Assembly: GCA_000310025.1 (NCBI GenBank)
Contig: FN649727.1
Span: 3,712,528-3,776,527, forward strand
Reading direction: 5' to 3'
DNA: 64,000 bases
Source: Ectocarpus siliculosus
Lineage: Eukaryota; Sar; Phaeophyceae; Ectocarpales; Ectocarpaceae
Of the stretch, positions 21,117-39,040 are shown in pieces. Positions within the stretch are counted from its first letter, which is position 1. The number at the start of each line of letters is the position of its first letter. Made by a program: the position numbers and the translations under genes. Below the pieces are notes generated by a model that searched no databases, was not told the origin of the DNA, and saw only the letters and a program-made list of their open reading frames with translations.

Positions 21117-23865
21117 CTACTCTTCGCTGTTTCTAGTGCTACTGATGTACAAGGTCGTCCCTTGTGCTGTCACTGGCTTCCGACTCACATCGTGTTCGTC
21201 GTCACTGGAACGGACTCCGTCGCCGCTGGAGGACGCTGCCCGACCGGCGCTGTGGACCCTCGACGATGGCCTGCTGTCGGCACTGGTGGACCCGGCTTTG
21301 CGTGAAATGGATGGAAACGTCGTCCTTCCCTCCACTCCCCCTCTCTCCTCCCTCTGGGCATCATCTCTGAAGGCATTGGGAACAGATCAACCGAAACGTC
21401 ACGGTATCAAGACGTAGATCTCACGATATACCACGGAGAGACACGCGGATGGCATTTGGTCGTATTCCGTGGACCATAGGAAAACCGACAGGCCCACTCT
21501 AGGACGTTTGCGCGCTGTCCGTAAACTAAAAGTGAACCCAGCTCCCTCTAAAGCAAATACCAGGTACATCTTAGTGTCGTTTCCTGTCCTCCCCGTCAAA
21601 ATCTTGTGAGCCACCGTTCTCGCTAATACCGTAGGGTAGCATGAATTGCGAACGTTAACTATCGTAGCGCCGATATCCTACCTGCCACCGTCGCCCGTCG
21701 AAATCGCTGCCGGGCCAACACCAGCGGCACCATCATGGGCGTCGTCCGTAAGGGGAACGTGGTGCTCGATCCTACCGGTGTTACTCCGCCAGCGCCATCC
21801 CGACCTGCCGTCACCGATATTGTTTTCTGGCACCCCCCCGCCGGTGGCGCGAGCACTGAGCGTGTCACTATCAAGTACGGTGTTGCTGCGCCTGCTTGAC
21901 ATTGATCCACCGCCATCTTGAGCACTCCTGCCAGAAGAGGTGGTGAATGTGCTGGTGTTGATAGCTGCAGTGCTTATGCCGAGGTGGTGGTGGGTTCGCC
22001 TACCGCTGCGCTGGGCGATGGTGTCGAGGCGTTGAAGCATACCATCTGGGACGTGCGGCCCTTGACTCTCGAATGCCGTCGCACCTGGTTCGATAGGGTA
22101 CGTACAATGCAATTGAAATGGTTCGCGGCTTGGTTTTCGAGCATCGACGACGGGTAGGTCACGACTACCACGAGCCCAATCCATTCAGCCCTCTCATCCT
22201 CCCGCGCAAGCCCACGCCTCTCCCTCCTCCTGCGATGCCTATGCCATCAACACCGATAAGAACATGCAACCCGGCCCCACTTGTATTTATACCCCTTTCG
22301 GTACGCTCATCGCTTTCTCGAGGAGTTGGCTGTTAGATACAGACGATGTGATACCGCAAGGGTCGTGTTCCAGCCGTGACCACGAGAGTTGCTTACCGCC
22401 GTGGTCCCTGGCGGATACATCGGCTCCCCTCAGGATCAATGCCTCCGCAACCGCTTCCTTGCCATATCGGCAAGAGACGTGGAGGGCAGTTCGCCCGTCC
22501 TTGTCCACCTGGTTTGCCGAGGCGCCGTGACTGAGCAGACACAGGGCGGTTTGAAGGTGCCCGTTGCGACAGGCTGCTAAGAGCGGAGTGTCTCCTTCCG
22601 GACTCACCCAGTTTATATCTGCACGATACAGGTCGAAACACGCAGCGCGCAGATTTGAAGCGGGGCTTCTGATGTGCCTTCGGTCTCCGTGGAACCTTGT
22701 GATTTTCCTCACAAAGCCTACAGATAGCAGTCCCGAACACTCAACAAAACCGATGCGGTCAAGGATACATGGGGTTATGCGGGGTCAAGATGAAGGCCTT
22801 TGCAACACCATCATCAGCTATGAGTCTGCAAGGAAGATCGCTTGCTCGTTGTGCTGCCAGGTCTTGCCTGCAAACCCTCTCTTGTTATGCAAGTGCACTG
22901 GTCGTCTACTAGTCGATGAGGGCTTTACGCCCACCGTACGTACGCTGTACTACTGTAAATTGGATGGGCAATGGCATACAGAGACACGTCTACACCCTGT
23001 CTGTCTGTTGTGATCACTTGCCTGTCCCCATCTCCAAAAGAGACTCGCACTCCTCTACACGCCCACCTTTCGCCGCAGCCCAGAGGAAACTTTCCTTCAA
23101 GCTTGTCAGAGGGGGAGCATGGAACAGTCGGTTACAGTAGGTGATGTCTTGTTCTTTGCACGTAAACGCATCACATGACGAAATTATTGAAAGTGCTCCA
23201 TACATGAGAAAACCACAACTCACCATGCCCGTGGGGCGTATTCTACGTGCAACAGAGCAAGGAGCGAGAGGCACTTTGCCAGCAACAGAGACCGGGATCG
23301 ATCAACACAGCAGTGTGACTGGGTAATGTATAATCGCATCAGCAGACTAGTCTAGACTACACTTGTGTGGGGGGCTTTATCATGATGAGGGGAGGTCTTG
23401 AGCTGTCAGCATATATCCAAGAAAAAGAAAGCTCACTTGCATCTACACTAGTCTAGAGTATATCAGTACACGCCGGAGGAAAGGTAGGGTCTACATCAGT
23501 TCGTTAGTCTACAAAGATATGCCGTAGACTACAAAACGTGTTCTCAACAACTGCTGTAGAGTCTACACATTGGAAGTAGTAAAAAGAAAAACTCGTTTGT
23601 GATCTTGCTCTTGGGTGACCCCGGCTGATGTACACCACAAACATAAACATACACCGAAAGGTGTGTAGACTGGCGCCAGACTTGATAGGACACATAGACT
23701 ACTGCTGTATGGCAGCAGCATTCTACATGCATGCGTGGCCTGCCGCTGACTGCTGTTGTGTGTTCTGCCGAGGATTCTTCCCGTGCTTGTCGTCAAAACC
23801 AACCCGTGCCTTACTCACCGATCCAGCTGCGAAAGGACACTAGAGCTCATGTTTCCCAGCATCAT
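21117..23865 (-). CDS. Ankyrin-repeat protein
   Basis: Five minus-strand exons join in phase: 23865-23819, 23101-23022, 22618-22397, 22084-21682 and 21366-21117, giving 333 residues. After a short start (MMLGNMSSSVLSQLDR), exons 2-4 encode about four ankyrin repeats: FLWAAAKGGRVEECESLLEMG; DINWVSPEGDTPLLAACRNG; ANQVDKDGRTALHVSCRYG; and DVSARDHGGATAFES. The rest (exons 4-5) is low-complexity Ser/Gly/Arg sequence. Intron 2 uses a GC donor (exon ends GGGACAG, intron begins GCAAGTG at 23021); only this choice keeps the repeat LLEMGTDINW in register. Ankyrin repeats mediate protein contacts, so no specific role can be named. A more upstream ATG at 24117 is in frame but would extend into low-quality sequence. 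An antisense frame at 21094-21417 is rejected. Confidence 0.8.
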
Positions 23866-24308
23866 GGCGGATGAAAGTTTAGTGATATCGATGAGGGAGG
23901 GTGAAGCAGTGGAACGGGCGATCATAAAAATCGGCGGCGGATCTGCGAAATCTCCACCGCGTGGTGTCGGTTCGCCTGAAACCGTCGTTTTCGACGAAAA
24001 GAAGGAAAAACAGAAGAAAAAAGAGGCAGCAGCCAGTCGTGTCGTACTGCTGTAAAGGACTACTTCGATGTAGATGTTTAGTTCTATAGGGTTTGCCCGC
24101 CTTCCTTCTGCTGGCATATTGTAGTGAGGGAAAAGGATGTTATTGCGTGCGTGCTAAAGTCTAGCGCCAGCAAGTACCCTGTGTGCATCGTGCTGCTGCA
24201 GCTGTACCCACGTGTGGAGACAGCAAAACCAAGCACATATCGTCTCCGAAAATCGGCGATTTCCAGTCTACTGCTGTTGTCCGGTTGCCGGCACGCGAGT
24301 AGTTCATC
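23866..24308. promoter_or_regulatory. Divergent promoter, ankyrin and IQ-motif genes
   Basis: A 443-bp interval between start codons at 23865 (minus) and 24309 (plus). It must contain both promoters; no specific element is claimed. Confidence 0.45.
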
Positions 24309-27300
24309 ATGTTGAAATCATTTGACGTCAACCACCAGGACCACAAGCCCCGGACGAAGTATTTTCTAACGGTTGGCGGGCGGGTGGTGAGAGTCAACCA
24401 TGACCCTGACGCTGGCAATAGGCAAATCGTGCCTACCGAGGACGAGCTGAAGACAATTCTTTATGACCAGGTGAGTAATGGACGGCATACGCAACAGACA
24501 ATTCAAGACATATTTCAATCGTCTGTCTATGTATCTTACATAGTCCAGCCTGCACCTGCGATGCATGCAGCACTTCAAAAGTGTGCGGTGGCCGTCTTCA
24601 CAAATGTGTTACCAAACCCCCAAACCTTGCGCAGATGCGAGAACAACTTCGGTACCTGTAACCCGTGCACCAACGGAGCCCGAGCCACCTATCTATGTGG
24701 TTCTGTCGTTAATATCATTCGCTCTACCAAGCTCTACTGTTGCTTTTCTGACATTTCAAACGGGCTGAATTACATTAAACCTAGGGATCAGAACGGTTGT
24801 TACGTGAAGACAACGTCATCCACAACCACAACCACAACGACGACGACGACGACGACGACGACGACAAGTTGTCGTCTTTCGTTGATATCGTGACTCAAAG
24901 TCCATGTCCAAACAAAACAAGAAGAATGCTACAGAGTAGATGTCCACGGCAACTCGAACGAATCACCAACCTTGAGTGCATGTAAAATCTAGGAGATACA
25001 CGGACGACAACAAAGTACAGCGAACATCCCCTTGTGATGTTATGTGTACCCTCTTCGTTGGCCTTTTCCCCTCAGACGGATGCTAGGAATAGGGGGAATG
25101 GACACCGACGGCGTGACAACATTGACTTTGTCGCCCTCCATGCTAACCGCAGACCAAGACGAAAAGGCAGCAAGAACGGGGTCGAAAACAACCAGCGCAC
25201 ATACGAGAACAGCAACAGTCCGGTTGGTGTAAATGGTGAAGACCGACCCCACATCCGGCGGGAAAGGGGCATAAAGTCCGACCGGTGTCTCCGCCCAAAA
25301 GCAAACAGACCAAGTCCGAAGCACCACGATTCTGGAGAAGAGGAAGATGTCTCCTTGTTCTTGGACTCTTTCTCCGCTTCCGAGATGCCAGGACAGCATC
25401 CTGCAGCGGCAGTACAGACGGCAGTTACTCTCCAGTCGCCCCCGACGTCGCTCTGTCTGGACGACGGTGTGCTCGAGGGGCAGGCGCGTAAAGCTGAAGC
25501 TGTTGTCGCCGACACCACGCAAACCACGATGGAGATGAGTAAGCCACTCGCAAAGGTAAGAGGCAAGCATGTTTTCATTGAATGCAAAGGGTGGAGACCA
25601 AAAGCTTCACCCAGTGATCTTGTGCAATGGAATCAGACCGCCGTCAGATCTTGGCGGGTTGGCTGTTAATTCGCTACCATTCGTGGTAGTGAAAGACTTC
25701 TGGCTCCTCTGCAACTGGTCCTCGCAGCTCTTTGTGTATGTATCTATCTGAAGGAAGGGATTCCTGGCACTGTAGGGCAATAGTGACGTCACGGCTTAAA
25801 TCTACCTCCCTACCGAATAACATGGTTCCTATCGTGTCCAATGAACCGCATTTCAACAAATGCTTAGTCCATGGCTGACCCCCCTCCCCCCCCCCTACGG
25901 CTGCTACTCCCAGATTGATCTGTACAGCATCCTAGCCAAGGCTCCTCCTGTCGCGCCACGTAGCACAGCATCACACCGTCCGGTCGACGGGATCGGCTGC
26001 AGCGTTGACCCAACCATGTCGAACAAGGCCGGAATGAAGCGACACAAGCGAGAGCAAGGTTCCTTGCGCAGACTAGCGAGTAGTGTCGTCGTCGGGGGAG
26101 ACGAACGACCAGCGTTTGAAACAGCACTGCGGTTGAACCCGCGAGAGGAGGTGGGCGGATACCTGAAGAGAGACCCGCTGGGAGACGAGGTCGCCGAGTT
26201 AACCGCCAAGCTTCAGGAAAGCCTTCGAAGGTGAGGAGGGGGGAAAACCGAGAGCAGGTGCGGTCGTGGCGAGCATGTTTTGTCGGGGATCTCTAGCAGC
26301 CGACGTCGTCGGTGTATCAAACGCGGGCGGTTGGTTTACCCAGATGATGTCGATTAATGTGCTTGGTTTTCGGTAATTTGTTAGAAGCACAATGCTCAAT
26401 GGCCGTGCCATGCTATGACCCACGGCATCAAGCGCCTTTGGTTTGATGTTGCTATTTACGTTTGTCGTCGTACTTCTGGTATGAGCGCCCCAGTCAAGCA
26501 TCGCGCTAAGCCTGGTGGGAGAGGCAGTATGTTTGGTCTGCGTCGGTATGTGTTTGTGCCGATCTTACTCGGTTGGTTCAACGAAAAGAAATAACACAGT
26601 TTCTTTCGCTTTCCGCCTACATGTCCCAATCCCCCCCCGCCCCGTCAGGGTCACACAAGACACGCAGAGACACAAACATAGGCAACCTGTCGGCGTAGCC
26701 CGGCATTACGCGGCCATCCTTGGGGACAGGACCCGACCACTTAACATAGCCAAGAGGTTGCCAACACATGGCCGTGATGAGGATAACATTGACGACAACG
26801 ACGACACGAATGCTACGTCATCGCATGATTCTCGTCCTTGTCGAGCAACAACGGACGATCGTGATAACGGCCGCGCGGCCGACGTCTTTCAACACTCGTG
26901 CCGTCGTGACCGAGGGAGAGGAGAAGACTCCGCAAAGAGTGGTCGAACAAGCAACAGCACAAGAACAACAACCAGGCACAACAGCAGAAAGAAGGTCGAT
27001 TCCGAAACCAGTGCAACAAGAGGGGGTCGCGATTCTACCTCTGGAACAGGTCTTGAGGTCGGTCGGGGTGGCGTGAGATGGCTGCCTGATGATGAGGCGG
27101 AATTGCATTCTCCCGTGACGGGGCCACCAATCGGGTGCGGAGGACCCCATGACCTTCAGGCCCCGCAACAGGAACAACAACCCCCGGACGATGTTCTCGA
27201 GCCAGGGACCACAAACAGCGACTGTGGGGAAGAACCGTTCGAATCGGCAGACGGTGCACCGGAAAGCGTTTCGGGGTCTGTGGCAGCGGCCCCGAGCATC

Positions 27301-28206
27301 GTCACCACAGAAGGAGGCGTTTCAGGGATAAGCTTGGGTGTCGCTATGGAAAGCAAGGAACACGCAGGCCGAAATAATGGAGATGGTGTCATCAGCGAGC
27401 GAGAAGACTATTCTTCGGGCCACGAGGCCACGGGGGAGGACGGGGTACTGCTGTCCAAAGACGGTACTGCTCCTTCTTCTGCTGCTACTGCTTCTGCTGC
27501 TGCGCTGAGGATCGAGGCTTGTTGGCGAGGTTTCGTCGGAAGACGTGTCGCCAAACGCTTGCTACGATCTGGACTTCTCGATGCTCTACGCAGTATCGGC
27601 GGTGGGAAGATTTCCAAGGTGAGACATGCAGAGTTGGCAGAAACGTAGATCGACTGGTCGCTCCGCCAAGTATCTCCTACTGAGAGTACGGGCTGTGCCC
27701 TCCTTACACATCGAGCTTGCGCGACATCTTCGAAGGCATGAGTCCACGGAAAGCTCCCTGACAAGGGCGGAGCCATCCGGCGCCACCCGATGCGCTCTGT
27801 GGAGTTGAACCGTTATGCAAACATCAAGGCCTCGAAAAAATGGAGGAGAGCGGAATGAGATATAATACGACACGCTATATTATCCCTCGCTCGCCATCCG
27901 ACGGACCTTGTCCAACCGCTCGTGGTCGTTTCGTGGCTTTTCGTATGGCGTGGATTGAGGGAATGAAGGTGGTGTCGCTGACAGATGTTGAAAGAGAAGA
28001 TCGACGGGGCCTCAACCGCGCTCTTCGGCTGGCAACCCAATCCCGGCGTCAACTACCGCCGCAGGTACTTGATGGACAACGAGGTTGTGGCTAGGTGACT
28101 CTGGACCCAACTCTCTTCCGTTTTGTCTGCACCGACACACAGCAGTAAGAAAAACGTATGCGTGTCCATTCTTTACCATTCTTGCAGAATATTCCAGACG
28201 GTGTAG
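24309..28206 (+). CDS. IQ-motif protein of unknown function
   Basis: Six exons join in phase: 24309-24470, 25076-25555, 25914-26230, 26649-27618, 27985-28094 and 28188-28206, giving 685 residues. Most of the chain is polar and low-complexity (Arg, Thr, Asp, Ser), with conserved-looking pockets: KYFLTVGGRVVRVNHD in exon 1, DLYSILAKAPPVAP and FETALRLNPREEVGGYL in exon 3. A single IQ motif lies at the end of exon 4 (ALRIEACWRGFVGRRVAK), which would bind calmodulin or a myosin-type light chain. Exon 5 encodes FGWQPNPGVNYRRRYLMD, and the last exon adds only RIFQTV and a TAG stop. The tiny last exon is supported by a pyrimidine-rich acceptor and phase. No enzymatic domain is visible. Confidence 0.72.
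24836..24866. repeat. (ACG)n microsatellite
   Basis: About ten ACG/CGA units in intron 1 of the IQ-motif gene. Confidence 0.85.
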
Positions 28207-28896
28207 TTGAAGTACACGCCTCGAGGCTTTGTTCGCTCGTTGTACCCACCGAATATTTTATTTGGGTTCCCCCGTGTCCGCGACAATTGTTCATGTCATA
28301 CCCATATTTCTGCGTTTCTTCCTACCGCCTGCGGCTCTCGTGTGGTTCAAAAGGCGAATATCTTCGAGTGTGTTCGCTTCGTGAAGTCATTGCAGAGGCG
28401 GCGTGCCCGTGTCGTGGAAGCGAGGAAGAGGAGGTGGGATCCGGGAAAGATGGAGGCGGGCGTGCGTTTTTTCTTGAGCTTAGCTTAACCGCTTCTTGAA
28501 GGGTGGCACCATTCGCGATGAAAACCATTTTCCCGAACTAGTAGCTGAGAATCGCCCTGGCTGCAACTGCACGCAGTTGTAGCTCGGTCCTGAAGTCAAC
28601 GGCAGTCCGATGCAGGCGCTTCGAAATATCTGTCGAATGAAAAGACACATCCTAGACGTATTACCAAGGCACACGAACGTAGTTGCATGCAACCGTCTTG
28701 TAGATGGAGGCATGAAGCCCAGTGTTGGACAATGTGACGGACTTCACCCCGGAGTGACTTGCCCCGCTTCCACGCCCCGCATTGCATTCCCTCCCTTGTA
28801 ATATCTCACGGGGCCCCTTTCTGGCAGATGGATAGCTGAGAGGCGTCAGAGAAGGGAGAGCACGAAGAACGTTCCTCCCGGGCTTCTTCAAGGTCC
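28207..28896. other. Intergenic, no gene seen
   Basis: Lies between the IQ-motif gene and the small gene that follows on the same strand. It should hold a 3' UTR and a promoter. No coding exon is supported. Confidence 0.4.
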
Positions 28897-29716
28897 ATGA
28901 CAAGGTCCAAGAGCAACCCAAATAGTCACGCTAGACCGCAGAGACAAGCCGCTGGTGGTGATTCTAAAAGCGCACCTGTGGCAATCAGTAGGAGGCTAGA
29001 AACGGCTCGTTTGTTGAGATGGAACAGGGTTTGGCCGGAAGGCGGCAAAGACAACTGGAGATCAATAGCCTCGTGTGACAGATCACTGCGGCCGAACGCG
29101 ACACAGAACTCACCCTTCGTTCGCGTACGAGTTGATTTTGTAAGTGGACTGGTTGGTTGTGCAGTCCAATGTTAGAGATTTCCGGAAACCTCCATATTTA
29201 AAGGTAAGGCTGTTTTCTTCGTAGATGGAAAAACGTGATGTTTGTGGTATTCAGGAAGAATTGGATAACCGGGGTCACGAAGAACATACCTCGCGTACAC
29301 CCCCCCCGGACATTATCGTACGCTTTGGAATCCGTAGGCCGTCACGCCTGAGAGCACGAGGGATGACTACGGAGTACGTGAGCGCGCTAAAGGGTAGAAG
29401 CGCTCGCTAACATAGATGGCCACAAAGTAGTGTCTTTTCCCGCCCACCCATATTGTTTCCTTGGAAGGTGGGGGGAACGGGAACTGGTACGAAGTCGTTA
29501 TTTCCTCCTGTTGGTGTGTAGTATTGTTAGTGGATGCGGGGGTGTAGTCGATTGGTCGAGTACCATTTGGGGACTTCGTCATTCCAGACCCCTGCGTGCA
29601 GTAGCGATAGTCGGATTTCCCCGGCAGGATAGCGCTGACTTGTGAGCAGAGAGAGGGAAGAAACGGTACTCATTCAGAAGTACCTACAATTTGCAGCCGA
29701 ACATCTGCGGGTGTGA
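28897..29716 (+). CDS. Small basic protein of unknown function
   Basis: Three exons join in phase 0: 28897-29139 (donor GTAAGT), 29225-29377 (acceptor TTCGTAG, donor GTGAGC) and 29678-29716 (acceptor TTCAG, stop TGA), giving 144 residues. The product is basic and contains no domain I recognise; exon 2 includes DIIVRFGIRRPSRLRARG and exon 3 ends KYLQFAAEHLRV. Support comes only from splice-site quality and consistent phases, not homology. It may be a short real gene or part of a longer transcript with the upstream IQ-motif gene. Confidence 0.45.
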
Positions 29717-30652
29717 TGTGTAGTAACTCGAAGACGCCATCAATCACCGGTTTAAAATAGCGAGACATCTTGCAACCAACCGTGCATGGAGTCATGCGCG
29801 ATCACAACGAACAATGACATTTTTTTTTCTTGACGTAGGCTGGGTACAATGTAGACTATGTATGTTTCCAACCTATACTGGTCGGGTACGCCAATCGTTC
29901 ATCGAATTTTCGAAACTCAGGTGTGCTTGCTGATCATTTTTGAAAACGTTCGCAAAATATGTGGTCGGAGATCGAATAATACTGCTGTGTAAGCTTGTTG
30001 GGCATTCATTTTCGAAGGATCCCCAACGTTGGAGTTCTTTGGTAGATATCATTGATATTTATTTCTTCAGTGTGTATTTCTCCAGAAATGTATGTGGTTC
30101 GAGAGAGCTGCACGTGCTGTGATTAAAGCTTGGGAAAACATACTACCCTCCAGAGTGTACACGAGTCGTTAGAACCTCGCGTTGATTACTCTGGATACAC
30201 AACACAATCCGCGCAATGTGTATCCGTAGTTGGCGGCGAAACCTGTGCGGCGAACGGCGAAACCAGAGTTCCGCCGCATGGACAGAGTTCGCCGCATGTA
30301 ACCGTCATGGCTTGTTATCCCGACAAAAGGTTCATCCGACACCTACTACCTGGTACCAGCACGCACACCATGTACACCAGCAAATGACACATGGGAGATG
30401 TTCCGCATCTCCACTGGGAGAGCCGTAGACACTTCCTTCAAAAACCATCATAAATCTCCAGCATCATAGACTGTACGTACATACACGATGGCGACGGAGC
30501 ATATTTCTGTGCGCTGCTGCATGCAACCAATGACACCTGCCCATCATGTGTTGGCATGCAAAAGCTAGTCGGCGTACATCGTCTTGAGAACCGACAGTGT
30601 CATTGACTGCTTTTGCGGGTGTCCACCGTTGCGAACCAGCGTATACCGACGA
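29717..30652. other. Intergenic, no gene seen
   Basis: AT-richer sequence upstream of the kinase gene. No coding exon or RNA gene is supported; the kinase promoter should lie at its right end. Confidence 0.4.
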
Positions 30653-36318
<5,666 letters not shown>

Positions 36319-37995
36319 ATCATTTTACACCAGGTTCACGTTCCATACGGTACCATACATTGGCAGTGGCGAAGACCTGCATGTCATGTTGTTGTTTATG
36401 ATGTACGGTGCGCGTTCTCTTCCTTGCTTTGTTTTCTCCACGACGAAGAGGATGCATAAATGAAATCCATACGATATTGTCTTGTTTCACGCAGACGGCA
36501 TGTGTGTGGCAGTCTCCGGTGGAAGTTTTGGGCACTATGGCATCTAACAACTTTTCCAACACAGGAAGATGTATTGTTTCGCCCACATCACGGCCACTGG
36601 TCTCGGTCTCTCTTGCTTGTGTTGTTGGAAGATACAATTGTACGAAGTTCGTGTTTGGGTTCTGGTTTGTGTTTTCTATTTCCTGCCCAGTTGTTGTTAT
36701 AACCTACTGCCGGGATTCGTGCCGTCCGTCTCCTAAAGCAGACGTCTGATACCCTCTCCCGTCTCTCCCCTCCTCTCTCTTGTTTTTACCCGTCCCCTTC
36801 TCCTTTTCCTTGGTTGTGCCCCCGTCGGATCTGTCCCTGTGCGCATGTGGCGGAATGGTGACGCACCGAACGCATGTTTGCGTACCATGTGCACACAACA
36901 ACACGAGCAGAAACTCGTGAAAAAGATGGAAGCGGACCATGCAACAAGCAACAGACAGTAGGAGAGTTGACCCCCAGCCCCTTGTGTTCGACCACCGTCG
37001 TGGCCGAAAGTCGTCCAGTGGATGATGGGGAGAGACCAGCGCTAGTGTCGCCGGTTGCATGGGCGCGGTATAATAGATTGGCGTAGTTGGCGAGGGGAAC
37101 AGGTTGGGTGGACGGAGGGGGGGCGAGAAAGGGACTTCTTGTGCTAGAATATTGCCTTGATTTACTTACCGTCGCCAGCGCTGTGTGTGTTCATTATTAC
37201 CATCGACCGCGCTAACCGGCTGACCAATGAAAAAACGTCAGTCTTCGTGCGGTTGAAAAAAAAAACGCTTTTAAATGCCGTTAACTGGGACCCCACGGGG
37301 CGGCATTGTGTGTGTATGTGTGTGAGAGTGTGAGTGTGACAAGAGACCCAGAGAGGGGGGAGGATTACGGAAGAAAGTGACACCGGCACAGGAAGGTCGA
37401 GTGGACAGTTCGTAGACGAAAACCAAGTGATGTATACGTGATGACTACATTGCCACCTACTCAACGCTTCAAAGCATAGCCTGCGCGCCGCGCGACGTGA
37501 CGTTCATCATGGCCGTATTCTCTAGCCGGCGCATAGATACCATCATTCAGGCCCCGCAGGACTCTGCCACGACAAAAACGCAGACCTTCTGTGGACTACA
37601 CTCACAAATGGCGTAAGCAAACCTGTTTCACACCGACAGGAACAAACACGTCCCGGAATACTCGGTCCGGCGCCTTCACAGCGGGGAAACCCGGACCCCT
37701 GCCATATTTCTCCCGATTTGGGGATTTGTGTGCACGCTCTCGACGCAATGACTATGTATGTACACTCAATACGGTGGGCGATGATGGTGGACCCTGTCGC
37801 CGGTGTTAACACAGATAATGAATGCCCCATTGTCAAGGTGTTAGCTAACGAAGAGGATATACATGACGAAGACAACAAAATCCCGGACCGGTTCATCCTC
37901 CCTCGAGCGATTAAACCCCCAAAAGGCAACGAAAGTTGGTTCATAAGGTGCCGCCGTCGAAAACCGCCAAATGACGCCAGGATAACCATCTAGTA
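36319..37995. other. Downstream of kinase; possible extra 3' exon
   Basis: A candidate kinase exon begins at 36494 after TTTCACGCAG (TACVWQSPVEVLGTMASNN) and is phase-compatible, but no confident terminal exon follows. The remainder (36700-37995) shows no supported gene. It includes a copy of a dispersed repeat related to CTGACCAATGAAAA (37218). Confidence 0.35.
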
Positions 37996-39038
37996 CAGTA
38001 GTGGGCCCGCTATAGTGCCGGGTAGTGTCCAGAGGGAAAAGCGGCACTATAGCGGGCACCGGCAGTATTCAGAATAGTGCCTCAATAGTGCCGGACCGGC
38101 ACTATTGAGGCTTCGAATATCCCTCAGTAGTGCCGGTCCGGCACTATTGAGGAGGTGGTGGTTTCATGGTGTAGCGCTCAAGCTTTGCGGGGCCAACACA
38201 GTACGATGTGGATCGTGGATCGAATATGTGTGTACTATGAGTGGACGTGTAAGTCCTCGTTGCTCTCCTTCGATGTTACCAGATAAAAAAAAGACAGCAG
38301 AGAACCACGACAGGAAGCGCACCGCACGGAAAATAAACGGCCATTACATGCTACCACAGCTATTCTCCCCGCCCTCACTACGTACCAGCAACTCTATCAT
38401 GTTTGCCTGCTGGCGCACCCCTTGGATGTTGCAAGAAATAATCAAAACAACCCGAAGAACACAAGCACGACAGGAAGCGCACCGCGAGAAAAAAACAACC
38501 ATTACTACCTACCACAGTTATACCCGCCGCCCTCGCAACGTAGCAGCAACTCCCTAATGTCTGCCTGGCGCACCCCCTTGGATGTTACTAGAAGAAACAA
38601 GACAAAAAGAAAAGCACGACAGGAAGCGCACTGGAAGCAAAAGCAAACAACCATTGCTACAACAGCTGTACCCCTCGACCTTACTCCGTGGCAGCAACAA
38701 ACTCTCTCATGTCTGCCTGGCGCACCCGCTTAGCGGAATGCGCTGCAATCATCGCCATCTTCCGCACAAGGCATGGTGCGTGCGCCTCTGCGTAGAGCTC
38801 TTAGGGTCTGCAGCAGCAGGTGTACACTATTTTCAGTGTGGCGTCTGTCCTCTGGCGTGTGTTGTGGTGTGTGTGTGTGTGTGTCTACAGCACTACAGCA
38901 GTAGTGAACCGGCACTATTGGGGGGCACAGCGGCGCCCAACCGGCACTATTGAGGGCGCTGTCCGTGTCCCGAAATTTTACCGGCACTATACCGGGCACC
39001 GGCACTATTCAACCGGCACTATAGCGGGCCCCCTACTG
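37996..39038. mobile_element. Pogo/mariner-like MITE with TA target site, 1043 bp
   Basis: The 26-bp terminal inverted repeats (CAGTAGTGGGCCCGCTATAG and the rest, versus CAGTAGGGGGCCCGCTATAG) differ at one position, and TA flanks both ends (37994-37995 and 39039-39040). Both terminal zones carry arrays of CCGGCACTATTGAGG or its inverse, some back to back as perfect palindromes (38090-38152; 38910-39030). The middle contains three tandem copies of a ~155-bp unit (about 38265-38725) sharing CACGACAGGAAGCGCAC and GCCTGGCGCACCC. No transposase is encoded. CAGT ends with TA duplication fit the pogo/Tc1-mariner superfamily. Confidence 0.8.
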
Positions 39039-39040
39039 TA

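Noticed and set aside
21094-21417. Plus-strand ORF with hydrophobic N-terminus (MQDCVASLYSSLFLVLL)
   Set aside because: Antisense to the phase-consistent last exon of the ankyrin gene; no domain and no downstream exon.
25040-25587. Long minus-strand ORFs (about 175 codons)
   Set aside because: They shadow exon 2 of the IQ-motif gene, which has consistent phases on the plus strand.
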